Source of the DNA: Pseudooceanicola endophyticus
GTDB taxonomy: Bacteria; Pseudomonadota; Alphaproteobacteria; Rhodobacterales; Rhodobacteraceae
NCBI RefSeq assembly: GCF_018760365.1
Contig: NZ_JAHIAB010000003.1
Span: forward strand, 186,001-250,000
DNA length: 64,000 bases
Direction of reading: 5' to 3'
Part shown: piece after piece, positions 16,709 through 25,279 of the stretch
How positions within the stretch are numbered: the first letter of the stretch is position 1
How the letters are laid out: each line of letters starts with the position of its first letter
Position numbers and translations under genes: made by a program
Notes under the pieces: generated by a model
What the model saw: only the letters and a program-made list of their open reading frames with translations
Databases searched by the model: none
What the model was told of the DNA's origin: nothing

Positions 16709-18346
16709 ATGAGTTCAACCGAGGAACAGGGCATCCCCGCTCCGGAGGGTGCCGCCGAGGTGATCGAGACCGATTACGAGATCGGCCAGGATAATATCGA
16801 CGGCCAGCTCGGTCCTTTCGGTTTCGACATCCACAATCCCGTTTTCCTGGTGTCGGGCCTGGCCATCGTGGCCTTCGTCTTCTACACCCTCGCGCTGCCC
16901 GACCAGTCGGGCGCGCTGTTCAAGTGGCTGTTTGACAGCGTGACCAAGGGCTTCGACTGGTTCTTCCTGGGCGCGGCCAACATCTTCGTCATCTTCTGCC
17001 TTGTGCTGATCGTGACGCCGCTGGGCAAGGTGCGCCTGGGCGGCGCCGAGGCGACGCCGGATTACGGCTACGTGGGCTGGTTCGCCATGCTCTTCGCCGC
17101 CGGCATGGGCATTGGACTGATGTTCTACGGCGTCTCCGAACCGATGAGCCATTTCTCCTCCTCGCTGGGCGGGGTGCAGATGGGCGACAATGGCCAGCGC
17201 ACCGACTGGGCGCCGCTGGGCGGCGCGGGCGGCGATGAACAGGCCGCGATCCGCCTCGGGATGGCGGCGACGATCTTCCACTGGGCGCTGCACCCCTGGG
17301 CGATCTATGCCGTGGTGGCCCTGGCGCTGGCGCTGTTCAGCTACAACAAGGGTCTGCCGCTGACCGTGCGCTCGGCCTTCTACCCGATCCTGGGCGAACG
17401 CGTCTGGGGCTGGCCGGGTCACGTGATCGACATCCTGGCGGTCTTCGCGACGCTCTTCGGCCTCGCGACCTCGCTCGGTTTCGGCGCCACCCAGGCCAAT
17501 GCCGGCCTCGGAGAACTGTTCGGCGTGCCGGTGAACGACACGGTCGAAGTGCTGCTGATCACCTTCATCACCGCGATCGCGCTGTTCTCGGTGCTGCGCG
17601 GCCTTGATGGCGGGGTCAAGCTGCTGTCCGAGATCAACATGGGCCTGGCCTTCGTGCTGCTGGTCTTCACCCTTCTGGCCGGTCACACCCTGGCGATCCT
17701 GACGGGCTTCTGGGACTATCTGCTGGCCTATCTGCAGTATCTGCCGCAGCTCTCGAACCCGGTCGGGCGCACGGACACCAACTTCGTCCAGGGCTGGACC
17801 AGCTTCTACTGGGCCTGGTGGATCTCCTGGTCGCCCTTCGTCGGCATGTTCATCGCGCGGGTCTCGCGCGGGCGCACGGTGCGCGAATTCGTCACCTGCG
17901 TTCTGCTGATCCCCTCGCTGGTCTGCGTGCTGTGGATGTCGGTCTTCGGCGGCGTGGCGATCCAGCAGGTCGTGCAGGATGGCTACACGGCGGCCAAGGA
18001 TGCAGATCTGCCGATCCAGCTGTTCAAGATGCTCGACCATCTGCCGCTGGCCTCCATTACCTCGCTGGTGGGGATCGTGCTGGTGATCGTGTTCTTCGTC
18101 ACTTCGTCGGACTCGGGCTCTCTGGTGATCGACACGATCACCGCGGGCGGCAAGGTCGATGCGCCGGTGCCGCAGCGTGTCTTCTGGTGCGTCTTCGAAG
18201 GGGCGGTGGCCATCGTTCTGCTGCTCTCGGCGGGCGGGCTCTCCAGCCTGCAATCCATGGTGATCTCCACCGGGTTGCCCTTCACCGTCGTGCTGCTGGT
18301 GATGTGCTGGTCGATCTTCAAGGGCCTGCTGAGCGAGCACAGGTAG
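16709..18346 (+). CDS. BCCT-family betaine/choline-type transporter
   Basis: A 545-residue membrane protein with twelve hydrophobic segments. Signatures of the betaine-carnitine-choline transporter family are AAGMGIGLMFYGVSEP (the Gly-rich TM3 stretch, Na+-coupled BetP type), FHWALHPWAIYA, and the aromatic signature WTSFYWAWWISWSPFVGMFIA containing the Trp box. The extended polar N-tail (first about 45 residues) is acidic. The GMGIG sequence favours Na+/betaine symport over the carnitine exchanger. The likely role is uptake of an osmoprotectant such as glycine betaine. The strong hairpin downstream ends the unit, and the preceding Usp gene may be co-expressed. Confidence 0.9.
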   Translation: MSSTEEQGIPAPEGAAEVIETDYEIGQDNIDGQLGPFGFDIHNPVFLVSGLAIVAFVFYTLALPDQSGALFKWLFDSVTKGFDWFFLGAANIFVIFCLVLIVTPLGKVRLGGAEATPDYGYVGWFAMLFAAGMGIGLMFYGVSEPMSHFSSSLGGVQMGDNGQRTDWAPLGGAGGDEQAAIRLGMAATIFHWALHPWAIYAVVALALALFSYNKGLPLTVRSAFYPILGERVWGWPGHVIDILAVFATLFGLATSLGFGATQANAGLGELFGVPVNDTVEVLLITFITAIALFSVLRGLDGGVKLLSEINMGLAFVLLVFTLLAGHTLAILTGFWDYLLAYLQYLPQLSNPVGRTDTNFVQGWTSFYWAWWISWSPFVGMFIARVSRGRTVREFVTCVLLIPSLVCVLWMSVFGGVAIQQVVQDGYTAAKDADLPIQLFKMLDHLPLASITSLVGIVLVIVFFVTSSDSGSLVIDTITAGGKVDAPVPQRVFWCVFEGAVAIVLLLSAGGLSSLQSMVISTGLPFTVVLLVMCWSIFKGLLSEHR

Positions 18347-18368
18347 ACCCGGCCAGGGCCGGATCCCG

Positions 18369-18400
18369 GGCCCCGTCCGCAGCTGCGGGCGGGGCCTTTT
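18369..18400 (+). terminator. Rho-independent terminator after the BCCT gene
   Basis: GGCCCCGTCCGC (18369-18380) pairs with GCGGGCGGGGCC (18385-18396), with one G-T wobble, around AGCT. It is followed by TTTTCCTTT. Stem and tail both fit an intrinsic terminator. Confidence 0.88.
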
Positions 18401-18472
18401 CCTTTCGCGGGACCGCGTTATGTGATCCGCGGCACCGTGGCCCGCGTAGCCCCGGAAAGAAGGAAGACGACG

Positions 18473-19909
18473 ATGACGACACCGACGCTGCTGTGGCTGC
18501 GCCGAGACCTGCGGCTGAGCGACCATGCCGCGCTGGAAGCCGCGGTGGCCCGTGGCGGGCCGGTGATCCCGGTCTACATCCGCGACCACCTGACCGACGC
18601 GCTCGGGGCGGCCCCGAAGCAGCGCCTCGACATGGCGCTGGAGGTCTTCGCCGAAACCCTGGAGGCCAAGGGCAGCCGGCTGATCCTGCGCGCCGGTCCC
18701 GCCCGCGAGGTGCTGGAGGATCTGGTGCGCGAAACCGGCGCCGGGGCGGTCTACTGGCAGCGCCTGCATGATCCGCAAGCGGTGGAGCGCGACACCCGGG
18801 TGAAATCGGCGCTGAAGGACGCCGGCCTCGAGGTCCGCAGCTTCCCCGGTCAGCTTCTCTTCGAACCCTGGGGCGTGGCGACCGGGCAGGGTGGCTACTA
18901 CCGGGTCTTCACGCCCTACTGGCGGGCGGTGAAGGATCGCGCCGTCCCCGAACCTCTGGCCGCGCCCGCCGACCTGCCGGCCCCCGCGCGCTGGCCCGGC
19001 AGCGACCGGCGCGCCGACTGGGCGCTCTCGGCGCCGATGCGGCGCGGTGCTGCGGTTCTGCGCGCCCATGTCGCCGCCGGAGAGGCGGCGGCGCTGACCC
19101 GCCTCGCCACCTTCGCCCGCGACCGCATCGCCCGCTACGCCGAGGACCGCGACCTCCCGGCCGAGGATGCCACCTCCGACATGTCGCAGTATCTCACCAC
19201 CGGAGAGATCTCGCCCCGCCGCTGCTGGCATGCCGGCCTGCGGGCCCGCGCGGCAGGCAAGCCCGGCGCCGAAACCTTTCTGAAGGAACTCGCCTGGCGC
19301 GAATTCGCCGCCCATCTGGCCTGGCATTCGCCCGAACTGCTCAGCGACAACTGGCGCCCCGAATGGCGCGATTTCCCCTGGGATGCGAACCCCGAGCGCC
19401 CCGAGGTGCTGGCCTGGAAACAGGGCCGCACCGGCATCCCCTTCGTCGATGCCGCCATGCGGGAGCTTTACGTGACCGGCCGGATGCACAACCGTGCCCG
19501 GATGATCGTCGCCTCCTACCTGACGAAGAACCTGCTGGCCCACTGGAAGATCGGCTGCGACTGGTTCGCCGATACGCTGGTCGACTGGGATCCCGCCTCC
19601 AATGCCATGGGCTGGCAATGGGTCGCGGGCTCCGGCCCCGATGCCGCGCCCTATTTCCGTGTCTTCAACCCCGAGACCCAGGCCGAAAAGTTCGACCCCG
19701 ACAGGATCTACCGCCGCCGCTGGCTGGCAGAAGGGCAGGCACAGCCCCCCGACACCGCGCTGGCCTTCTACCAGGCCATTCCGCGCTCCTGGCAGCTTGC
19801 CCCCTCCGATCCCCCCCCGACACCGCGCGAAGATCCCAAACGCGGCCGCCAGCGCGCGCTCGATGCCTACCAGACGTTCCGTGCCGCCCGGGAAGAGGCC
19901 GCCGACTGA
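18473..19909 (+). CDS. phrB: Deoxyribodipyrimidine photolyase
   Basis: A 478-residue flavoprotein that repairs cyclobutane pyrimidine dimers with blue light. The N-terminal alpha/beta antenna-binding domain starts TLLWLRRDLRLSDHAAL. The C-terminal FAD domain has RTGIPFVDAAMREL, TGRMHNRARMIVASYL, NLLAHWKIGCDWF and DWDPASNAMGWQWVAGSG, which together cover the FAD pocket and the Trp electron-transfer chain of class I CPD photolyases. The ATG was chosen as the one directly before the conserved strand; upstream in-frame codons are not conserved. Cryptochrome is less likely given full motif conservation. Confidence 0.94.
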   Translation: MTTPTLLWLRRDLRLSDHAALEAAVARGGPVIPVYIRDHLTDALGAAPKQRLDMALEVFAETLEAKGSRLILRAGPAREVLEDLVRETGAGAVYWQRLHDPQAVERDTRVKSALKDAGLEVRSFPGQLLFEPWGVATGQGGYYRVFTPYWRAVKDRAVPEPLAAPADLPAPARWPGSDRRADWALSAPMRRGAAVLRAHVAAGEAAALTRLATFARDRIARYAEDRDLPAEDATSDMSQYLTTGEISPRRCWHAGLRARAAGKPGAETFLKELAWREFAAHLAWHSPELLSDNWRPEWRDFPWDANPERPEVLAWKQGRTGIPFVDAAMRELYVTGRMHNRARMIVASYLTKNLLAHWKIGCDWFADTLVDWDPASNAMGWQWVAGSGPDAAPYFRVFNPETQAEKFDPDRIYRRRWLAEGQAQPPDTALAFYQAIPRSWQLAPSDPPPTPREDPKRGRQRALDAYQTFRAAREEAAD

Positions 19910-19999
19910 GCCCGGCGCTTGCAGCCCCGCGCGGCCCCGGCCTAGACAGGAGCCACATTCTTCCCGCGGCGCCGCGCATCCCCCAGGGCGCGGCTCCTT

Positions 20000-20058
20000 C
20001 ATCTGGCCAGAAATATCCCGGGGGAGGCGGCCGCAGGCCGGCGGGGGCAGCGCCCCCA
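20000..20058 (+). repeat. Double-hairpin intergenic repeat, copy C
   Basis: CATCTGGCCAGAAATATCCC is identical to the leader of copy B. It is followed by CGGCC-gca-GGCCG and GGGGGCAGCGCCCCC (20043-20057). It fills the gap between phrB and the GGCT-Nudix gene, close to that gene's start, so it could also shape the downstream leader. Confidence 0.85.
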
Positions 20059-20085
20059 ACCCCTCCCGGGCCAAGGACCACATTC

Positions 20086-21210
20086 ATGTCGCAGAACATT
20101 TTCATCTACGGAACCCTGCTCCACGTCCCGCTGCTCGGCATTGTCGCGGGCTATGCCCCCCCCTCCGAAAACGCGCTTCTCGAAGGCTACCGCGTGGCGC
20201 CCTCGGGGCGGCCCAACTGGCCGGTGCTGGTCCAGGATCCGGGGCGCGCCACCCGCGGCCTGCTGTTGCGCGATCTTTCGGAGGATGTCGTCGACCGCAT
20301 GGTGCATTACCTCGGCGCCTACGGCTACAGGCTGGTGCCCTGCACGGTGCAGGCCAGGGGCCTGCCGGTCGCCGCCCGCCGCTTCACCCCCGAGGCCGCC
20401 TCCCGCGTCGATCCCGGCGAATGGGACCTGACCGGCTGGATCGGCGGCCCGGCCCGCGCCGATATCCATGCCGCGCGCGAGGTCATGGCGCTCTGGGGCC
20501 GGTTCTCGGGCGAGGATCTGAAGTTCCGCCTCGGCCAGATCGAGGCCCGCGCCCATGCCCGCGTCCGGGCCGAGGATCACCCCGCGCCCCATCGCATCGC
20601 CACCGGCCCCGCCGCGCCGCAGGTCTCGGTGCTGTCGCGGCGCGATGATCATGCCGGCTATTTCTTCACCCGCAGCTACGAGCTGACCCACGCGACCTTC
20701 GCCGGCGGCCCCTCCGAGGTGATCCGCCGAGAGACCTTCCTGGCCCCCGATGCCGGCATCGTGCTGCTTTACGATCCCACCCGCGACCGGGTGCTTCTGG
20801 TCGAGCAGTTCCGCATGGGCCCCTTTGCGCGCGGCGAGGCGCTGCCCTGGATGCTGGAACCCGTCGCCGGCCGCGTCGATCCCGGCGAAACCCCGGAGGA
20901 CTGCGTGCGCCGCGAGGCCCGAGAGGAGGCGGGCGTCGAGGTCCGCGCGCTGTTCCACATCGGCTCGTGCTATCCGACGCCGGGCTGCTCAAGCGAATAT
21001 TACCACGTCTATCTGGGCACCTGCGATCTGCCCGATGCCGGTCAGGGGCAGGGCGGCCTGGACGAGGAGGCCGAGGATATCCGGACGCATGTCCTCTCCT
21101 ACGAGGCTGCGATGGAACTGCTGACCAGCGGAGAGGCCCAGGCCGCACCGCTCTTCCTGACCTTGATGTGGCTACAGGCCAAGCGTTCCGAGTTGCGGGG
21201 CGCGGCTTGA
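20086..21210 (+). CDS. GGCT-like / Nudix hydrolase fusion
   Basis: A 374-residue two-domain protein. Residues 4-115 form a gamma-glutamylcyclotransferase/AIG2-like domain with the IYGTLL substrate loop. Residues 195-360 form a Nudix domain with a perfect Nudix box, G262-x5-E268-x7-REAREEAGV, plus an LPWMLEPVAGRVDPGE context typical of ADP-ribose or nucleoside-diphosphate-sugar pyrophosphatases. One frame covers both with no stop, so this is a true fusion. Nothing adjacent reveals why the activities are joined; turnover of an ADP-ribose-like compound with a gamma-glutamyl group is conceivable but unsupported. The architecture occurs in other Rhodobacterales, from memory. Confidence 0.88.
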   Translation: MSQNIFIYGTLLHVPLLGIVAGYAPPSENALLEGYRVAPSGRPNWPVLVQDPGRATRGLLLRDLSEDVVDRMVHYLGAYGYRLVPCTVQARGLPVAARRFTPEAASRVDPGEWDLTGWIGGPARADIHAAREVMALWGRFSGEDLKFRLGQIEARAHARVRAEDHPAPHRIATGPAAPQVSVLSRRDDHAGYFFTRSYELTHATFAGGPSEVIRRETFLAPDAGIVLLYDPTRDRVLLVEQFRMGPFARGEALPWMLEPVAGRVDPGETPEDCVRREAREEAGVEVRALFHIGSCYPTPGCSSEYYHVYLGTCDLPDAGQGQGGLDEEAEDIRTHVLSYEAAMELLTSGEAQAAPLFLTLMWLQAKRSELRGAA

Positions 21211-21266
21211 TGCCGGGCGTTGCGCCGGATACATCAGAGCCATCCGATTTCACGAAGGAAACCACC

Positions 21267-22298
21267 ATGTTCGTTGCCAAGGACCTGGCCGAGGCGGTCG
21301 GCCACACGCCGCTGATCAAGCTGAAGCGTGTCAGCGAGGAAACCGGCTGCACCATCCTCGGCAAGGCTGAATTCCTGAACCCGGGTCAGTCGGTCAAGGA
21401 CCGCGCCGCGCTCTACATCATCAAGGACGCGATTGCCCGCGGAGAGCTGGAGCCCGGCGGCACCATCGTCGAGGGCACCGCCGGCAACACCGGCATCGGC
21501 CTGGCCCTGGTCGGCGCCTCGATGGGCTTCAAGACGGTCATCGTCATCCCCGAGACCCAGAGCCAGGAAAAGAAGGACATGCTGCGCCTGGCCGGCGCCC
21601 ACCTGATCCAGGTGCCCGCCGTGCCCTACCGCAACCCCAACAACTACGTGCATTACTCGGGCCGTCTGGCCGAGGAGCTGAAGAAGTCCGAACCCCATGG
21701 CGCGATCTGGGCGAACCAGTTCGACAACGTGGCGAACCGGCTGGCGCACGAGGAAACCACCGGCCCCGAGATCTGGGAACAGACCGGCGGCAAGGTCGAC
21801 GGTTTCGTCGCCTCGGTGGGCTCGGGCGGCACGCTGGCGGGCACGGCGGCGGCGCTGCAGCCCAAGGGCGTGAAGATCGGCCTGGCCGATCCGCTGGGCG
21901 CCTCGCTCTATTCCTACTACACGACCGGCGAACTGGCGGCCGAGGGCTCTTCGATCACCGAGGGAATCGGGCAGGGGCGCATCACCGCCAACCTCCAGGG
22001 CTTCCGCCCCGACTTCGCCTACCAGATCCCGGACGCGGAAGCGCTGCCCTACGTCTTCAACCTGCTGGCGGAAGAAGGCCTCTGCCTCGGCGGATCTTCG
22101 GCGATTAACGTGGCCGGGGCGGTCCGGCTTGCACGCGACCTTGGCCCGGGCCATACCATCGTCACCGTGCTGTGCGACTATGGCACGCGTTACCAGTCCA
22201 AGCTCTTCAACCCCGACTTCCTGAAGGAGAAAGGGCTGCCCACTCCGCCCTGGATGAACGAGGCACCCCGCTCCATTCCCGGAGTCTTCACCGAGTAG
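21267..22298 (+). CDS. Cysteine synthase family protein
   Basis: A 343-residue PLP enzyme of the O-acetylserine sulfhydrylase family, starting MFVAKDLAEAVGHTPLIKL after AAGGAA. The PLP Lys is K44 in NPGQSVKDRAA. The substrate loop is EGTAGNTGIGLA (the CysK TSGNTG loop with Ala for Ser), and the phosphate-binding glycines are GSGGTLAGTA. It is longer than E. coli CysK because of a C-terminal extension ending PPWMNEAPRSIPGVFTE, as in the alphaproteobacterial CysK subgroup. It most likely makes cysteine from O-acetylserine and sulfide; a cystathionine beta-synthase-like role is the alternative. It ends two bases before the mechanosensitive channel gene. Confidence 0.88.
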   Translation: MFVAKDLAEAVGHTPLIKLKRVSEETGCTILGKAEFLNPGQSVKDRAALYIIKDAIARGELEPGGTIVEGTAGNTGIGLALVGASMGFKTVIVIPETQSQEKKDMLRLAGAHLIQVPAVPYRNPNNYVHYSGRLAEELKKSEPHGAIWANQFDNVANRLAHEETTGPEIWEQTGGKVDGFVASVGSGGTLAGTAAALQPKGVKIGLADPLGASLYSYYTTGELAAEGSSITEGIGQGRITANLQGFRPDFAYQIPDAEALPYVFNLLAEEGLCLGGSSAINVAGAVRLARDLGPGHTIVTVLCDYGTRYQSKLFNPDFLKEKGLPTPPWMNEAPRSIPGVFTE

Positions 22299-22300
22299 AC

Positions 22301-24943
22301 ATGACGATACTGACACGCCGGTTCCTGCTTCGCCTCTGCCTGATCCTCACTTTGGTGACCGTGATACAGGGGGCCTGGCCGGGGCCGGCGGTCGCGCAGA
22401 ACGGCTCTGCGCTGGACAGCACCCTGTCCTCGATCCTGCCCGGAAACGAGGAAGAGGGGGACCAGAAGGCCGCCGATGGCGACAAGGCGGCCTCCGACAG
22501 CAAGACCAAGACCGAGACGAAATCCTCCGACAGCGCCCAGTCCAGGACCCCGCCGGCGGTGCCCAGCCATTCCGAACAGGGGCTGACCAAGGCGGATTAC
22601 GAGACCTGGAATACCATTGCCTCGCGGGCCGAGCAGTCGATCCAGGACAACCGCGCCTCCGAAACCGCCTACGAGCAGCTGCGCAGCCAGCTGGTGACCT
22701 GGCGGGACCAGTTCCAGAAAGAGGAATCCGCCAACTCCACCGCGATCAGCACGGTGCAGGCGCAGCTTGATGCGCTTGGGCCGGCGCCGGCCGATGGCCA
22801 GGAAGAGAACGAGGTCGATGCCAAGCAGCGCGACGACCTGCAATCGCGCCTGGCCGAGCTTCAGGCCCCCGCCAAGCAGGCGACGCTGGCCTACAGCCGG
22901 GCCGATGCGCTGATCAAGTCGGTGGACGTGATCCTGCGCGATCGCCAGACCCAGGCGCTGATCACGCTGGGGACGTCGCCTCTGGATCTGACGAAATGGC
23001 CCGGCGCCTTCGATGCGGCGCTGACCTTCTTCCGCAACGTCGCTGCCGATTCCATCGATGCCTGGCACAATGGCAGCCAGCGCTCCGTGTTCCGGCAGAA
23101 CCTGCCGCTGGTGATCGGCCTGCTGGGGCTGGCGCTGATCCTTCTGGCGCGGGGCCGCGACTGGATCGAGCGGCTGGCGCTGAAGGTGCTGGGCACCGAA
23201 CGCAGCGCCTCGCGCTGGCTGATCAGCTTCATCGTCTCGCTGGGGCAGATCATCCTGCCGGTGGGGGGGATCGTGGCGCTATATACGGCGGCGGTCATCT
23301 CGGGGCTGATGAGCTCTCGGGTGCAGGCGCTGGCGCAGACGGTGCCCTTCATCGGGCTGCTGCTGTTCACCGCCCGCTGGGTGGGGGGCTACATCTTCCC
23401 GGTCGCCGACGGCAGCAACGCCCCGCTGGAGCTGACCATCGGCCAGCGCCGCGAGGGGCGCGTCTATGCCAATGTGCTGGGCGCGCTGATGGCGCTTTAT
23501 ATCCTGATCAGCCGCGTCGCCGATTTCGAAGGCTGGGACCAGTCGACCCTGGTGGTGCTGGTGTTCCCGATCCTCGTGGTGATCGCGCTCTTCCTGCTGC
23601 GCCTGTCGCGCTTCCTGATCGCCCATGCGGCGACCGTGCAGAGCGAGGGCGGAGAGATCGGTTTCCGGGCCCAGCTGGTCATGGTGCTGGGCCGCACCGT
23701 CTTCATCGTTGCCATCGTGGCGCCGATCCTTTGTGCCATCGGCTATTTCCAGGCCGCGCGCACGCTGATCTTCCCGACGCTTCTGTCGCTCGAGATGATC
23801 GGCTTCCTGGTGATCCTGCATCGCCTGACAGAAGAGGTCTACGTGCTGCTGACGGGCAACCGCTCGGGCGTGGCCGAGGCGCTGCTTCCGGTGCTGGTGA
23901 ACCTGGTGCTGGGCCTGCTGTCGGTGCCGGTCTTCGCGCTGATCTGGGGCGCCCGGATCACCGACCTGACCGAGATGTGGAGCCGTTTCGTCGCCGGTTT
24001 CACGATCGGCGACACCCATATCTCACCGGCGGATTTCCTGACCTTCGTGGTGATCTTCGCGGCCGGCTACGCGGTGACGCGGATGCTTCAGAAGGCCATG
24101 AAGACGACGATCCTGCCCAAGACCAAGCTGGATATCGGTGGACGCAACGCCGCCGTCTCGGGCATCGGCTACATCGGCATCTTCCTGGCGGCGCTGCTGG
24201 CGATCACGCTGGCGGGCATCGACCTGTCCTCTCTGGCGATCGTCGCCGGTGCGCTCTCGGTCGGGGTCGGTTTCGGCCTTCAGACCATCGTGCAGAACTT
24301 CGTCTCCGGCATCATCCTGCTGATCGAGCGCCCGATTTCCGAGGGCGACTGGATCGAGGTCGGCGGCAAGCAGGGCTTCGTGCGGGCGATCTCGGTGCGC
24401 TCGACCCGGATCGAGACCTTCGACCGTACCGATGTCATCGTGCCAAATGCCGATCTGATCTCGGGTCAGGTGACGAACTGGACGCGGGGCAACCTGATCG
24501 GTCGGCTGATCGTCACGGTGGGGGTCGCCTATGGCTCGGACACGCGCCGGGTGCAGAAGATCCTCCAGGAAGTCGCCGAGGCGCAGCCGCTGGTGCTGCT
24601 GAACCCGCCGCCGGGCGTGGTCTTCCAGGGATTCGGGGCCGATTCGCTGGATTTCGAGATTCGGATGATCTTGCGCGACGTCACCCAGATGCTGGGCGTG
24701 AAAACCGAAATCAATCACCAGATCGCCGCCCGTTTCGCCCAGGAGGGGATCGAGATTCCCTTCGCGCAGCGCGACATCTGGCTGCGCAACCCCGAAGCGC
24801 TGCATCCGCAGCCCTCCAGCACGCCCGCCGTGCCGCGCGGGGTGGAGCAGGGACCGACGCTGGCGGATGGTCCGGCGCCCTCTCACATGCGCGATGACGG
24901 TGACGCCGGGGGTGACGGGGAAGGTGACGGCGGGGATCGCTGA
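22301..24943 (+). CDS. Large MscS-type mechanosensitive channel (DUF3772)
   Basis: About 880 residues. A signal peptide is followed by a long polar, coiled-coil periplasmic domain (about 30-255), then eleven or so membrane segments. The conserved MscS pore helix has AGALSVGVGFGLQTIVQNFVSG at about 645-667, and the beta domain LIERPISEGDWIEVGG follows. This is the MscK-like architecture with an N-terminal DUF3772 region, and it protects cells against hypo-osmotic shock. The C-terminus is a low-complexity Asp/Gly tail. The start was set at the ATG right after the cysteine synthase stop, as it gives an intact signal peptide. Confidence 0.9.
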   Translation: MTILTRRFLLRLCLILTLVTVIQGAWPGPAVAQNGSALDSTLSSILPGNEEEGDQKAADGDKAASDSKTKTETKSSDSAQSRTPPAVPSHSEQGLTKADYETWNTIASRAEQSIQDNRASETAYEQLRSQLVTWRDQFQKEESANSTAISTVQAQLDALGPAPADGQEENEVDAKQRDDLQSRLAELQAPAKQATLAYSRADALIKSVDVILRDRQTQALITLGTSPLDLTKWPGAFDAALTFFRNVAADSIDAWHNGSQRSVFRQNLPLVIGLLGLALILLARGRDWIERLALKVLGTERSASRWLISFIVSLGQIILPVGGIVALYTAAVISGLMSSRVQALAQTVPFIGLLLFTARWVGGYIFPVADGSNAPLELTIGQRREGRVYANVLGALMALYILISRVADFEGWDQSTLVVLVFPILVVIALFLLRLSRFLIAHAATVQSEGGEIGFRAQLVMVLGRTVFIVAIVAPILCAIGYFQAARTLIFPTLLSLEMIGFLVILHRLTEEVYVLLTGNRSGVAEALLPVLVNLVLGLLSVPVFALIWGARITDLTEMWSRFVAGFTIGDTHISPADFLTFVVIFAAGYAVTRMLQKAMKTTILPKTKLDIGGRNAAVSGIGYIGIFLAALLAITLAGIDLSSLAIVAGALSVGVGFGLQTIVQNFVSGIILLIERPISEGDWIEVGGKQGFVRAISVRSTRIETFDRTDVIVPNADLISGQVTNWTRGNLIGRLIVTVGVAYGSDTRRVQKILQEVAEAQPLVLLNPPPGVVFQGFGADSLDFEIRMILRDVTQMLGVKTEINHQIAARFAQEGIEIPFAQRDIWLRNPEALHPQPSSTPAVPRGVEQGPTLADGPAPSHMRDDGDAGGDGEGDGGDR

Positions 24944-25016
24944 GAGACTGTCTTCTGCTGTCGCAAGGTCATGCGGAGGGGACTGAAAAAAGGTGCAAAA
25001 AAACCGTTTCACCCCC

Positions 25017-25045
25017 TTGCGCACCCCCCGCAACCGCGGCTAGAA
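25017..25045 (+). promoter_or_regulatory. Probable tRNA-Ser promoter
   Basis: TTGCGC (25017-25022) and CTAGAA (25040-25045) are separated by 17 bp, and transcription would begin a few bases before the tRNA. The GC-rich spacer and absence of other candidates support this placement. Confidence 0.5.
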
Positions 25046-25055
25046 GCAGCCCCAC

Positions 25056-25145
25056 GGAGAGGTGGCCGAGTGGTCGAAGGCGCACGCCTGGAAAGTGTGT
25101 AGGCGGGAAACCGTCTCCAGGGTTCGAATCCCTGTCTCTCCGCCA
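25056..25145 (+). tRNA. tRNA-Ser(GGA)
   Basis: A 90-nt type II tRNA. The acceptor strand GGAGAGG pairs with CCTCTCC-like CTCTCCG sequence ahead of a genomically encoded CCA. The anticodon loop CTGGAAA (25088-25094) gives anticodon GGA at 25090-25092, reading UCC/UCU Ser codons. The anticodon stem is CACGC/GTGTG. The long variable arm and the GGTTCGAATCC T-loop are intact. A terminator follows within 20 nt. Confidence 0.96.
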
Positions 25146-25164
25146 CCATCACGGTGGCTCCGGC

Positions 25165-25189
25165 AAAGGCTCCCTTAGGGGAGCCTTTT
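25165..25189 (+). terminator. Terminator of the tRNA-Ser gene
   Basis: AAAGGCTCCC (25165-25174) pairs perfectly with GGGAGCCTTT (25179-25188) around TTAG and runs into TTTTCG. This is a classical intrinsic terminator, 20 nt past the CCA. Confidence 0.92.
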
Positions 25190-25279
25190 CGCATTTTGGG
25201 GCAGACACTTGCGGGCGGGCTTTCACCTGCTGCACGAGGCGGCTAGCATGGGGCCAGAAGCCGCGCCCGATAGGTCCAG

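Noticed and set aside
16715-20083. Very long open frames on the strand opposite known genes (for example opposite the BCCT and photolyase genes, opposite the H+-ATPase, and opposite the LLM-ALDH genes)
   Set aside because: They mirror the codon pattern of verified genes on the other strand. High third-position GC removes stop codons there, and their translations are low-complexity Arg/Gly/His/Gln-rich with no family motifs.
25056-25145. tRNA-Ser as an island attachment site
   Set aside because: The tRNA 3' end is followed by its own terminator and an ordinary regulator gene. No integrase or repeated tRNA 3' end was seen.
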